From: JADZEM01 sp046328125 | Lineage (GTDB): Bacteria; Chloroflexota; UBA6077; JACCZL01 | DNA length: 64,000 bases | Direction: 5' to 3' | NCBI GenBank assembly: GCA_046328125.1 | Contig: JAXLXF010000012.1 | Coordinates: 116,178 to 180,177 of the forward strand | In this document: piece after piece, positions 17,591-26,169 of the stretch | Numbering within the stretch: the first letter of the stretch is position 1 | How the letters are laid out: each line of letters starts with the position of its first letter | Position numbers and translations under genes: made by a program | The notes under the pieces: model-generated | Database searches by the model: none | Told to the model about the DNA's origin: nothing | What the model saw: only the letters and a program-made list of their open reading frames with translations

Positions 17591-17901
17591 AGAGGGCAGA
17601 CAAAGGCGGCCCTCTCGGTGTTCTTCGTAGTGGTCTACTGGCCGAGTGGCATGGGAAGTTGTCTCGAATCCGACCACTCGGACGACGTTGTTCACGATGT
17701 GGTAGGTCACCCAGTAGCCCCTCGGGTCGAAGTAGGTGGTGTACATCGTCCCGAGCTCCTGCATCACGATCTTGACGCGGTTGTCGGGGACTGGGTCGAT
17801 CTGGATCTTCGCCACGATGCGAATGATCTCCCGCCGCTGCTCGGGCGTGAGAGCCGCGAAACAGGCGGCGTCGTGTCATCGACATATTCGACCGCGTACA
17901 C
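17555..17901 (-). pseudogene. RelE/ParE-like toxin gene, frameshifted
   Basis: Two overlapping minus-strand frames together give a RelE/ParE-type toxin. Frame 1 starts with GTG at 17901 (VYAVEYVDDT). Frame 2 takes over near 17865-17872 with AACFAALTPEQRREIIRIVA, then KIQIDPVPDNRVKI, MYTTYFDPRGYWVTYHIVNN and VVRVVGFE, the usual helix-pair plus beta-sheet pattern. A stop directly upstream in frame 2 and the absence of a start there mean one base is missing at about 17866-17872. The start is 8 bases after the antitoxin stop. Either a decayed toxin or a sequencing error. The C-terminus beyond EHREGRL may be non-native. Confidence 0.62.
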
Positions 17902-17908
17902 AGCACCG

Positions 17909-18094
17909 CTAGTCCGCGATCTCGAACTGCTCGTGGATCTGCTCCGGCGTGAGGGTGCGCCCCTCTCGCTCGGCTGCCTGAGCCGTCTCGATCATCTGCC
18001 GAAAGCCGGGCTGCGCTCGTAGCTGCGCCCGTATGCGTTCGGCCCGCTCGTCCAGCTGCCTCGCCTGCTCCTGAGACTCTGGCGCTGGTGCCAT
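17909..18094 (-). CDS. Small helical protein, putative antitoxin of the broken toxin
   Basis: 61-aa acidic, helical protein (MAPAPESQEQARQLDERAER; C-terminal LTPEQIHEQFEIAD) encoded directly upstream of, and on the same strand as, the frameshifted RelE/ParE-like gene. Size, charge and position fit the toxin-wrapping part of a type II antitoxin, but no DNA-binding motif is visible and the family is not recognised. The 606-bp stretch upstream (18095-18700) holds no further gene; it contains the duplicated segment and the heptamer array. Confidence 0.5.
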   Translation of the reverse strand: MAPAPESQEQARQLDERAERIRAQLRAQPGFRQMIETAQAAEREGRTLTPEQIHEQFEIAD

Positions 18095-18468
18095 GTCGTC
18101 CTCCCTCGGGTACCTTGCCCCATCCCGTCACGTGTGTTGACAGGCTGTCACATGATAGGGCGGTTTGCACGCCGCATACCAAGTGAAACGTGGGGGCGCC
18201 CAACAGGCCGGGGCAACTGGCCGGTTGGGAGATTGTCAGACAGGCCAAAGGCGGCGCCACTGCCTCCAGTTCGTCGGGGGTCATTGGCTCACACGTGAGA
18301 TCGACTGGAGCCATCGTAGCGTCAGCAAGCACTCCCGCGTCACCTCATGCTGCACGGTCGATCTCCTACGGATAGTCCCGGCGCTGGAAACCCGGCCGTA
18401 TCAGCTTTCGCTCGCGTGAACAGCCGACGGTGATTGCGTAGGGGTGATGACGCGGGAGTCAGGGAGTC

Positions 18469-18551
18469 GGGGCGGCCCGGCGGCTGCGGGCCCGCCCCCT
18501 CTCTCGCGTTTCAGCGCCTCCACAGCGGTGCCGGTACGGTACGCTCTCCTG
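18469..18551. repeat. Diverged duplicated segment, copy 2 (copy 1 at 17256-17336)
   Basis: Shares an imperfect GC-rich hairpin, CCCCCTCTCTCG and the exact 20-mer CGGTACGGTACGCTCTCCTG (18532-18551) with 17256-17336. Its last bases form the first unit of the heptamer array, so the array probably grew from the end of this segment (copy 1 has a single CTCCTG there). Confidence 0.7.
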
Positions 18552-18626
18552 GCTCCTGGCTCCTGGCTCCTGGCTCCTGGCTCCTGGCTCCTGGCTCCTG
18601 GCTCCTGGCTCCTGGCTCCTGGCTCC
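18546..18626. repeat. Heptanucleotide tandem repeat (CTCCTGG), 11 perfect copies plus 4 bases
   Basis: Eleven identical CTCCTGG units (18546-18622) followed by CTCC. The unit length is not a multiple of three, so gain or loss of units shifts spacing and frame. The array ends 8 bases before TATGAT (18635-18640), a candidate -10 box, and 74 bases before the MFS transporter start, where it could vary the promoter. The open frame that reads through the array has no plausible protein content. Confidence 0.95.
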
Positions 18627-18700
18627 ACCGGTGCTATGATGGGGCGCGCGCTCCGCGAGCGACGAGGCTCGGAATCGGCGACGAACGCGCTGGCGGCACC

Positions 18701-20215
18701 ATGATCGAGCCTCGCACGCACAGCAGCTCCCCAGCACTGACGCCCGAGCGCCCGCCCGCCACCCGCCATCTCTTCTTCGTGCTGGCCGGCCTTGCCGTGC
18801 TGATGGGCTCCATCGACACCACCATCGTCGCGGTGGCGGTTCCCCATCTGACCACCGCGCTGGACGCGCCGCTGATCTGGGTCGGCTGGACCCTCACCGC
18901 GTACCAGCTGGTGCAGATCGTCATGCTGCCGCTCGCCGGCAAGCTGAGCGACTCGTTCGGGCGGCGCCGGGTCTTCCTGTTCTGCGTCGCGATCTTCACG
19001 CTCGGGTCGCTGTTGTGCGGGCTGGCGTCGTCGATCTGGGTGCTGATCGCGTCACGAGCGTTGCAAGCGGTCGGTGGGGGCGGCTTGATGCCGAGCGCGG
19101 TCGGGATCATCTCGGACCACTACCGCGAGCGTCGAGCCCAGGCGCGGGGGCTGTTCACCAGCGTCCTGCCCATCGGCGGCATCCTCGGTCCGAACCTGGG
19201 CGGCTTCATCCTGGAGCACTGGACCTGGCGGGACATGTTCTTCGTGAACCTGCCGATCGGGGTGGTCGTCTTCGTCGGGGCACTCTTGCTGCTGAAGCCG
19301 GACAGCAAGATGCAGTCGCGGCACGTGGACGTGTGGGGGCTGGTGCTCTACGCCGGCGCCATCATGATCCTGCTCGCCACGATGACGGCGGCCGGCCGCG
19401 ACCCCGCCCTCTGGCACACGCCCTTGCTCTGGGTGGCGCTGGCGGCCAGCATCGGGCTGATGGTCGTCTTCCTGCGCCACATCAAGCGCACGCCCGATCC
19501 GGTCATGGACTACGCCCTGGTGGCCCGCCGACCGTTCCTGGCGGCCAACTTGTACAACATGGTGTTTGGCGCCTCGGTGTTCGGCGCATCGTCGTTCGTG
19601 CCGACGTTCGCGGTGAGCCACTTCGGGATGAGCGCCCTGCTGAGCGGCTCGGTGAACACGCCGCGCTCCATCGCGATGATCGTGACGTCGTTCGTCGCCA
19701 GCATGTGGATCATCAAGACCGGATACCGCGTCCCGATGGTGATCGGCGTCTGCCTGGCCTCGATCTCGCTGTTCCTGCTGGGCCAGGGGCGGACGGAGAT
19801 TCAGCTGGGAGACGTCACGTTCGGCGGCTTCTGGCTGCTCGCGACGATCCTGGCGATCGGCGGCGTCGGGATGGGGCTGAGCTCGCCGGCCTCGGGGAAC
19901 GCGTCATTGGACCTGGCGCCGGAGCGGGCCGCCGCGCTGACTGGGGTTCGTGGCATGTTCCGCCTGACCGGAGGCGTGCTGAGCATCGCCGGGATCGTGC
20001 TGGCGCTGACGTTCTTCCCGGACCGCGGTGAGGGCCTGGTGACGATCTACGGCTGGCTGTCATTGGCGGTGCTGGTCGCCATCCCGATCGCGCTCTCGAT
20101 CCCGGACACGGCCCGCGAGCGCTGGCGCAAGGCCCGGTCGGCGCCGGCCGCCGCGACCACGCAGCCCACCCCTGAGCCGCTCGGGGAGCCAGTGCCGGCC
20201 GGCCCCGCCCGCTGA
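18701..20215 (+). CDS. MFS drug exporter (DHA2 / EmrB-QacA type)
   Basis: 504-aa major facilitator, proton-driven exporter of the 14-TM DHA2 family. Seen: GLAVLMGSIDTTIVAVAVPH (TM1 with the D1 motif), PLAGKLSDSFGRRRVF (motif A), SRALQAVGGGGLMPSAVGII (motif B) and GLFTSVLPIGGILGPNLGGF (motif C of antiporters). The N-terminus up to residue 25 is polar and cytoplasmic. I use the ATG at 18701; the frame extends upstream through the heptamer array, which is not credible coding. The ribosome site is weak (GGCGG). Substrate unknown. Confidence 0.92.
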   Translation: MIEPRTHSSSPALTPERPPATRHLFFVLAGLAVLMGSIDTTIVAVAVPHLTTALDAPLIWVGWTLTAYQLVQIVMLPLAGKLSDSFGRRRVFLFCVAIFTLGSLLCGLASSIWVLIASRALQAVGGGGLMPSAVGIISDHYRERRAQARGLFTSVLPIGGILGPNLGGFILEHWTWRDMFFVNLPIGVVVFVGALLLLKPDSKMQSRHVDVWGLVLYAGAIMILLATMTAAGRDPALWHTPLLWVALAASIGLMVVFLRHIKRTPDPVMDYALVARRPFLAANLYNMVFGASVFGASSFVPTFAVSHFGMSALLSGSVNTPRSIAMIVTSFVASMWIIKTGYRVPMVIGVCLASISLFLLGQGRTEIQLGDVTFGGFWLLATILAIGGVGMGLSSPASGNASLDLAPERAAALTGVRGMFRLTGGVLSIAGIVLALTFFPDRGEGLVTIYGWLSLAVLVAIPIALSIPDTARERWRKARSAPAAATTQPTPEPLGEPVPAGPAR

Positions 20216-20401
20216 CCGAGTAGCGTCACTCCGTGCCACATATTCGTTGACGCGGGTGCGCGCCGGCGTGCTGAGACAGCATCGCGACCGCACCGCGAAC
20301 TGCTGTACTCTACTCTCGGTTGGGTGGCATCGGGACGGAGTCGTGCCGACCGTGACTGCATGGCTCGGGACGAGGATGTCGGGCGAGGCGGGGACGAAGC
20401 G

Positions 20402-23332
20402 ATGGCGGCTTCGATCGAAGACCAGGTCGTCGATTATTTTCAGCGGCTATTCAGCCGCCTTTTTGGAGAGCCGTTCAGTGCTCGACTCGCCGATCAACGG
20501 CTCAGGCGGAATGCCGTACTCCGGCAGGTTGACGAGTCGGCAGACGCAGCCTCTGAAGCGCTCACCCGCCTGTTCCTGAACCGCGAGATCCCGGCCGACG
20601 ACGTCGAGAGTCTCCTTCAGACGATCGAAGCGGCCAGCGACCATCTGACCGCCGACGAGCTGACAAATAGCCTGGTCGTCCCAGAGACGATAGTCGAGGA
20701 TCTGCTGGACCGGGCACTGGCGAGTGATGGCCGAGCTGTGCACGATGATTCCCTCTACCGGGTCGCGCTGCACACCGTCGTCCAGGTGCTGACCCTCGTC
20801 GGCCCGGTGATGGCCGAGTGGCAGAAGCTGAGCTTCTCGTCCACGTTCGAGCTGCCGCGCCGCATCGTCAACCGGCTCACCCAGATCGGCGAGCAGCTCG
20901 ACGTGCTCGCGGGAGCCGGCCGAAGCGCCGCTGACGACCGGTACGAGCTTCTCTATCGTGACTACCTGCTCCAGCGCTTCTTCCGGGTGGATGCCGGCAC
21001 GGTCCGGATGACCACCAGCCTGTCGGTGGACGTACGCGAGCTGTTCGTGATGCCTCGCCTGTGCGAGCGCCCGCCCCGCGAGACAGCCGCCGAGCTCGGC
21101 CTCGCGGAGGACGCGGCGCTGATGAGTCTCGAGGTGGCTCGACAGCTCCTGACCGCCCCCGGCGAGTCCGCCCAGGGTACGACGGAGCAAGACGCCTCGG
21201 AGCCGGTCCCGGTGCTCGACCACGTCCGGTCGTCGGGCAACGTCGCGATCGTCGGGGCGCCCGGCGCCGGCAAGTCCACGTTCCTGGAGTGGCTCCAGCT
21301 GCGGGTCGCGTCGGCCGAGGAGGAGCTGGTCATGAACGGCCGGCAGGCGATCCCGTTGTTGCTGCGGGTGCGCCAGCTCGACCCGCTCCACCTGCCCGAG
21401 GGCGGCGCGCTCGTGGAGCGAGCACTCGCCAGCCGGGACCAGGCGGCGCTGATGCCGGACGGCTGGATCGAACGTCAGCTTCGGGCCGGACGGGTACTGC
21501 TGATGCTCGACGGCCTGGACGAGGTCGATCCGCAGTTGCGCGACGACCGCGTTATCCCGTGGCTCGCCGGGCTTGCAGCACGGTATCCAGCCTGCCGGCT
21601 CCTGGTCTCCTCACGGCCCGTCGGATATCCGCCGGGGACACTCGCAGCGCTCGGCGTGGCAGAGTGCGACCTCCTGGATTTCGATCCCGATCAGGTGCGC
21701 GAGTACGTCCAGCACTGGTGCACGGCGGTGCGCCTCTCCCAGAACGAGCCGGACCAGGAGGCGCGGCGCGAGGGCGAGGCCGAGGGCGACCGCATCGTGG
21801 ACGGGTTCAAGGATCACCCATACATCGTCAACCTCGCCCGCAACCCGCTGATGCTCTCGGCGATCTGCCTGGTGAACTACTTCGAGGGCGGCGAGCTGCC
21901 GCGCGACCGGGCGGTCCTGTACGGCCTGTGCGTCGAGGGGCTGGTCCACAATTGGGACCAGCGGCGTGGCATCCGGTCCGAGTTTGGGCTGGAGGAGAAG
22001 CTCCGGGTCTGCCGCGAGGTCGCGCTGGCGATGCAGGCCGACGACCGTGCCGAGTACGAAGAAGCGCAGGTCCGGGCGATATTCCGGGACGTGCTCGGCG
22101 ATGCGGAGCGGGCCGACCGCCTGCTGGAGCACGTCCGCTACCGGACCGGCCTGCTGCTGGAGCGACGGCCCGGCGTGTTCGCCTTCGCCCACCTGACGTT
22201 CCAGGAGTACCTGGCAGCACGGGCGGTCCACGAAGGGAACCGGCTTGGGATCGATCCGCCACGCCTCGTCCGCGAGCACGCCGACGGCCGCTGGAAGGAG
22301 GTCATCGCGCTGTACTGTGCATTGGCCCCGGCGCCGGCGGCGCGCGAGATGCTGAAACTGCTCGTTGCCAACGACGATTCCTTTGCGCTCGGCGACGTGC
22401 TCGCCGAAGCGTCCCTCTCGGCCGGTCCGGAGCTGCGCACGGACACCGCGCTTCGGCACGACGTTTTGACACGAATCGCAAGGGCACCGGTGAGTCGTAC
22501 CTCGGTCAGGGCTCTGGACCGGTTTGCCAAAGAAGACGTGGAACCGGTTGCCTGGGGCGCCCTTGGTGAGTGTCCGCTGTCCCACAGCCAGGCGTTCTTC
22601 TGGCTGTTGGGGCAGTCAGGCGCGAGCCCCATGCATACGACGTCAGCACACATGCGCGTCCGAGAGATGCTGATGCAGAAACTGCTGGAGAGGTGGCAGT
22701 CGCTCTCCGATGCATCGCTCTCAGAGCTCGTGCTGATCACCCATCGGCTCTGTTCAGCCAAGGGGCCGCTCGTGACAGCGTGGAAGCCCGAGCTCTATGC
22801 CAGACCCGCGTCCCCGCGCCTGACGATTAGGATGGAAACGCGATCCGATCCAACAAAAATGAGAACGCAGGCGGAGATCGCATTCCTCGCGCTCAATGGT
22901 AGAGTGCGCTCGCTCTCCTCGGCGAAGACGTCCAAGGACAAAGCCACGGAGCTGAGCGATGACCTATGTAGAGTCCTCGATGTCGTCCTTCCGCCGATCT
23001 TTGACGTGCTTGCGACCTATGACGACGACCTCCCGCAAGCGTGGCCCATCGCGTCGGCGCTCCCTACGGTCGTCGACTTCCGGATGCGTCAGCCTATGCC
23101 GAGCCACGAAGCGACCCGCCGCGAGCACCGTCGCGCCGCGGCGGCGCTCGCGGCACGGCTTCGTCAGGCTGCCGACAAGGCTGCGCAGGAGAATCCCAGG
23201 GAGGACTACACCTTTTTCCCCGAGCCAAGGGACCGAGCGAATGAGGCGGCCCTGGTGCTGGAGACCTGGGCCAACATGCTGGGGTACCTTGACGGCGACT
23301 GGCCGCGAGAAGTGCAGGAGGAGACGACGTGA
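20402..23332 (+). CDS. NACHT-domain STAND NTPase
   Basis: About 976 aa. Residues 1-270 are a mostly helical N-terminal region with no recognised enzyme domain; its end (LSVDVRELFVMPRLCE) resembles the segment that precedes many bacterial NACHT domains. The NACHT core has Walker A GAPGAGKST (about 285-293), Walker B VLLMLDGLDEVD (365-376, with the extra acidic residues typical of NACHT) and LLVSSRP (400-406). HLTFQEYLAARAV follows in the winged-helix/helical part (near 600). The C-terminal 350 residues show no LRR, TPR, WD40 or ankyrin repeat. STAND NTPases oligomerise on ligand sensing. Starts at GTG 20324 or ATG 20360 are possible; 20402 has the better GGCGGGG upstream. The stop overlaps the protease GTG by four bases, so both are co-translated. 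Confidence 0.9.
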   Translation: MAASIEDQVVDYFQRLFSRLFGEPFSARLADQRLRRNAVLRQVDESADAASEALTRLFLNREIPADDVESLLQTIEAASDHLTADELTNSLVVPETIVEDLLDRALASDGRAVHDDSLYRVALHTVVQVLTLVGPVMAEWQKLSFSSTFELPRRIVNRLTQIGEQLDVLAGAGRSAADDRYELLYRDYLLQRFFRVDAGTVRMTTSLSVDVRELFVMPRLCERPPRETAAELGLAEDAALMSLEVARQLLTAPGESAQGTTEQDASEPVPVLDHVRSSGNVAIVGAPGAGKSTFLEWLQLRVASAEEELVMNGRQAIPLLLRVRQLDPLHLPEGGALVERALASRDQAALMPDGWIERQLRAGRVLLMLDGLDEVDPQLRDDRVIPWLAGLAARYPACRLLVSSRPVGYPPGTLAALGVAECDLLDFDPDQVREYVQHWCTAVRLSQNEPDQEARREGEAEGDRIVDGFKDHPYIVNLARNPLMLSAICLVNYFEGGELPRDRAVLYGLCVEGLVHNWDQRRGIRSEFGLEEKLRVCREVALAMQADDRAEYEEAQVRAIFRDVLGDAERADRLLEHVRYRTGLLLERRPGVFAFAHLTFQEYLAARAVHEGNRLGIDPPRLVREHADGRWKEVIALYCALAPAPAAREMLKLLVANDDSFALGDVLAEASLSAGPELRTDTALRHDVLTRIARAPVSRTSVRALDRFAKEDVEPVAWGALGECPLSHSQAFFWLLGQSGASPMHTTSAHMRVREMLMQKLLERWQSLSDASLSELVLITHRLCSAKGPLVTAWKPELYARPASPRLTIRMETRSDPTKMRTQAEIAFLALNGRVRSLSSAKTSKDKATELSDDLCRVLDVVLPPIFDVLATYDDDLPQAWPIASALPTVVDFRMRQPMPSHEATRREHRRAAAALAARLRQAADKAAQENPREDYTFFPEPRDRANEAALVLETWANMLGYLDGDWPREVQEETT

Positions 23333-24690
23333 AGGGTGAGGAGAAGCTGTCGCCGGCGCTGGCCGCGCTGCTCGACGATGGCGACCCGAACGAGCGCCAC
23401 GAGGCTGTCGTGGTGGTCCGCCCGCCGACGACCAGTCCGCCGCGCGTGCGTGGCCGCCTGCGTGTGCTGGCCGAGCGCCTCCAGGCCGTGGAGGCGCGGG
23501 CCGCCGAGCAGCGCGTCACCCAGGAGCAGGTGCTCGGCAAGTACCAGGACGCCGGCAGTCGCCGGCTCCCCGGCCGCGAGTCGCCGGCGGTTTCGACGAT
23601 CGGCACAGGCTCGCTGCCGGTCGGGACGGCCATCGTCACGCGACGGACACTTCCCACGCTCCTCCGACAGGCTGACGTCGTCGCGGTCCTGCCGAACCAG
23701 CGGGTCGAGTTGATCGCGCCGGCGAAGGTGGACACGGCCCAGCTGGGGGCCGAAGAGCAGAAGGATGGCCTCACCTGGGGGCTGAAGGAGCTCGGCATCC
23801 CCGATCTCTGGGAGACCACCAGGGGCGAAGAGATCAACGTCGCCGTCATGGACTCCGGCGTCCATGCCGAGCACTTTGCGCTGACCGGCAAGGTTCGCGA
23901 CTTCGTGATGATCGACCCGCTCGCCCGCCGCATCAAGGTCGATCCGATCTTCGACTCGGAGCAGCACGGAACGCACGTCTGTGGCACGATCGCCGGCGGC
24001 GCCACCCCAGAAGGGGTGGCGATCGGCGTGGCGCCGCGTGCGAACCTGTTCGTCGCAAACGTGATCAACCGAGGTGCGGGCACACTCGCCATGCTCCTGG
24101 AAGGGATCGCCTGGGCGGTTGAGAAGGGCGTGGACATCGTGTCCATGTCCCTCAGCTTCGAGTACTACGAGCCACAGTTCGCCCTCGTGTTCCAGAACAT
24201 CATCGACCAGTATGAGATCTTGCCGATTGCCTCGATCGGGAACAAGAACCACGGCAACAGCTCGTCGCCTGGCAACGCCTACAACGCGCTCTCCGTTGGG
24301 GCGGCGGAGCGGATGCCGGACGGCACGCTCAGAGTGTCGGCGTTCAGCAGCGGCGCCAGCCTGGTCTTTCCCGGAGCTGAGCCGCATGCCCTGGTGACCA
24401 AGCCGGATCTCGTAGCGCCCGGCGCGCAGGTCTACTCCTCGATCCCGCCCGAACAACGTCCGACCGGTCCCCGCGAGTACACCTACATGGACGGAACGTC
24501 GATGGCGGTGCCTCACGTTGCCGGGATCGCGGCGCTGTTGATGGCTGCCCGCCCCAGCCACCCGCTGGCCGATATACTTCGGGCGTTGAAGGAAACCGCG
24601 AGCCACCCTGACGGCGTGCAAGCTCGGCCGGACAACCGCTGGGGCTTCGGCATCGTGCGGCCCGGCGAGGCGCTGAAGGCGCTGGCATGA
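23329..24690 (+). CDS. Subtilisin-like serine protease (S8) coupled to the NACHT protein
   Basis: 453 aa. Residues 7-130 form an I9-like prodomain (LSPALAALLDDGDPNERHEA, the helix LRVLAERLQAVEARAAEQRV, then AIVTRRTLPTLLRQADVVAV). The peptidase S8 domain has a full triad: Asp175 in VAVMDSGV, His213 in QHGTHVCGT, Ser391 in DGTSMAVPHVAG, plus the oxyanion Asn305 in SIGNKNHG. There is no signal peptide or membrane segment, so it should act in the cytoplasm, unusual for a subtilase. The GTG start overlaps the NACHT stop (GTGA). A role as the effector released by the NACHT switch is inferred from coupling and triad integrity. Confidence 0.92.
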   Translation: MKGEEKLSPALAALLDDGDPNERHEAVVVVRPPTTSPPRVRGRLRVLAERLQAVEARAAEQRVTQEQVLGKYQDAGSRRLPGRESPAVSTIGTGSLPVGTAIVTRRTLPTLLRQADVVAVLPNQRVELIAPAKVDTAQLGAEEQKDGLTWGLKELGIPDLWETTRGEEINVAVMDSGVHAEHFALTGKVRDFVMIDPLARRIKVDPIFDSEQHGTHVCGTIAGGATPEGVAIGVAPRANLFVANVINRGAGTLAMLLEGIAWAVEKGVDIVSMSLSFEYYEPQFALVFQNIIDQYEILPIASIGNKNHGNSSSPGNAYNALSVGAAERMPDGTLRVSAFSSGASLVFPGAEPHALVTKPDLVAPGAQVYSSIPPEQRPTGPREYTYMDGTSMAVPHVAGIAALLMAARPSHPLADILRALKETASHPDGVQARPDNRWGFGIVRPGEALKALA

Positions 24691-24709
24691 GCGCTGCGAA
24701 ACGTGACGC

Positions 24710-25096
24710 ATGACCCAGCGATCCCGCGGCCAGCAGAAGGTGAGCGACGAGCTCAGCGTGCGTCTGGCGCAGCTCGGGCCGGGCGAGCGAGCGAGCCTCA
24801 TCGTGGTGCTGGCCACCCCACGGCTCCCCGAGTCTGCGCCAGATCGCTCGGTTCGCCGCTCCGAGCGCGCTGCAACGGTTGAGACGCTCAGGTCCGCCAT
24901 GCAGCCCGCCCTGGCCGAGGTCGATCGCATCCTCGCCAGCGCCGGCGGCCGACGATTGCCGGGCGATCTGAGCGCGCTCGGAGCCGTCCCCGTCGAGACG
25001 ACAGCCGAAGGGGCGCATGCGCTCGCCGCCTCCGATCACGTACGTGCCCTCCTCGAAGACCAGCCGATCCACGGCTCGCTCAGCACCGGCACCTGA
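24710..25096 (+). CDS. Free-standing I9-like prodomain / putative protease inhibitor
   Basis: 128-aa protein without signal peptide or membrane segment, 19 bases after the protease. It follows the layout of the protease's N-terminal 130 residues: short helix with LSVRLAQLGPGERASLIVVL (protease: LSPALAALLDDGDPNERHEA then VVVV), an Arg/Glu helix, a GGRRLPG turn (protease SRRLPG), then VETTAEGAHALAASDHVRAL and DQPIHG (protease TRRTLPTLLRQADVVAV, NQRVEL). This beta-alpha-beta pattern is that of I9 propeptides, which inhibit their cognate subtilases. No peptidase domain follows. Likely an inhibitor, chaperone or antidote for the neighbour (inference). ATG at 24710 has no strong ribosome site; GTG 24740 is an alternative. 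Confidence 0.72.
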   Translation: MTQRSRGQQKVSDELSVRLAQLGPGERASLIVVLATPRLPESAPDRSVRRSERAATVETLRSAMQPALAEVDRILASAGGRRLPGDLSALGAVPVETTAEGAHALAASDHVRALLEDQPIHGSLSTGT

Positions 25097-25105
25097 CAGG
25101 AGGCG

Positions 25106-25972
25106 TTATCCGAGCACCAGCAGCATCAGCCCGGCCGCGATGGCTGTCGAGCCGAGCAGGCGCTGGCGTCCGTACCCTTCGCGGAGCACCACCGCGCCCA
25201 GCAGTGCCGCCAGCACCACCGAGACCTCGCGGGCGGCCGCCACGTAGCTGACCGGCGCCAGCGTCAACGCCAGCAGCACCAGCCCGTAGCTGGCCGGCGC
25301 GAGTAGCCCCACCACCACGATGCTGCCCCGGTGGCGCTGCCACTCCCCGAGCACAGCCGTGCGCTGGCGCAGCATCGCCGGCAGCAGGATCAGCGTCAGC
25401 CCACAGAACAACAGGTAGCCGTACAGCAGCGGCGTCACCAGCGAGACGCCGTACTTGTCCAGCGCCGAGTACGTCGCGATCACCAGTCCCGTCAGCAGCG
25501 CGTAGCGCGTCCCCAGCTGCCCGATCACCCCGGCGACCGCCCCCAGCGTCGGCATCCCGAGCGCACGGGTGTGGATCGCGACTGTCCCCACCACCACCAG
25601 CCCGATCCCGCTCAGCGCCAGCCCTGACAGGTGCTCGCCGAGGAACAGCATCGCCAGCACCGGCACCAGGATCGGGGCGGTCCCCCGCGCGATCGGGTAG
25701 ACCAGCGAGAGCTCGCCGTACCGGTACGCCTGGGCCAGCGTCCAGTAGTACAGTGCCTCCAGCACGGCGCTCATCCCGACGACGCCCCAGCCGGCCGGCG
25801 GGATCGGGTGGGTTGCCAGCAGCCAGATCCCGAGCGGCGCGAAGACCACGCTCGCGACGAGGTTGCCGCACCAGAGGAACGCCAGCTTCTCGTCCGCGCG
25901 CCGCGCCAGCAGGTTCCAGGTCGCGTGGGAGACCGCCGCGAGCAGCACGCACGCCAGCGCCAGCGGGCTCAC
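25106..25972 (-). CDS. EamA-family (DMT superfamily) transporter
   Basis: 288-aa integral membrane protein with ten predicted hydrophobic segments in two EamA repeats (first ending near IHTRALG, second starting near YALLTGLVIATYSALDKYG). Typical motifs are HATWNLLARR in TM1, YPIARGTAPILVPVLAMLFLG (TM4-5) and its repeat-2 counterpart YVAAAREVSVVLAALLGAVV. Members export amino acids or other metabolites; the substrate is not predictable. It is convergent with the putative inhibitor gene (9-base gap) and is not part of that cassette. Confidence 0.88.
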   Translation of the reverse strand: MSPLALACVLLAAVSHATWNLLARRADEKLAFLWCGNLVASVVFAPLGIWLLATHPIPPAGWGVVGMSAVLEALYYWTLAQAYRYGELSLVYPIARGTAPILVPVLAMLFLGEHLSGLALSGIGLVVVGTVAIHTRALGMPTLGAVAGVIGQLGTRYALLTGLVIATYSALDKYGVSLVTPLLYGYLLFCGLTLILLPAMLRQRTAVLGEWQRHRGSIVVVGLLAPASYGLVLLALTLAPVSYVAAAREVSVVLAALLGAVVLREGYGRQRLLGSTAIAAGLMLLVLG

Positions 25973-26169
25973 GGATCGGCGCCTGTCATCGTCAACGCTT
26001 CATCCTCCTCAGGATGACAGATGGAGCATTGGTGTCGCATCGCCTTCACGGATGACGCACGTCTGCCTCGCAGTGTGGCATTCTCGGCAGCAAGTGGCGT
26101 TCGCCCGACGACCCATCACGACAATTGCACCAGTTCAGTCGCGACAACCCGACCCCTCGCGCCATCCTT

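Noticed and set aside
17568..18332. 254-codon minus-strand open frame across the toxin region
   Set aside because: Third frame of the toxin-antitoxin remnant; no coherent domain.
18546..18626. CRISPR-like array
   Set aside because: Contiguous heptamers without spacers.
18434..18700. N-terminal extension of the MFS exporter through the heptamer array
   Set aside because: Would encode repeated GSWLLAP; the real N-terminus and TM1 begin after ATG 18701.
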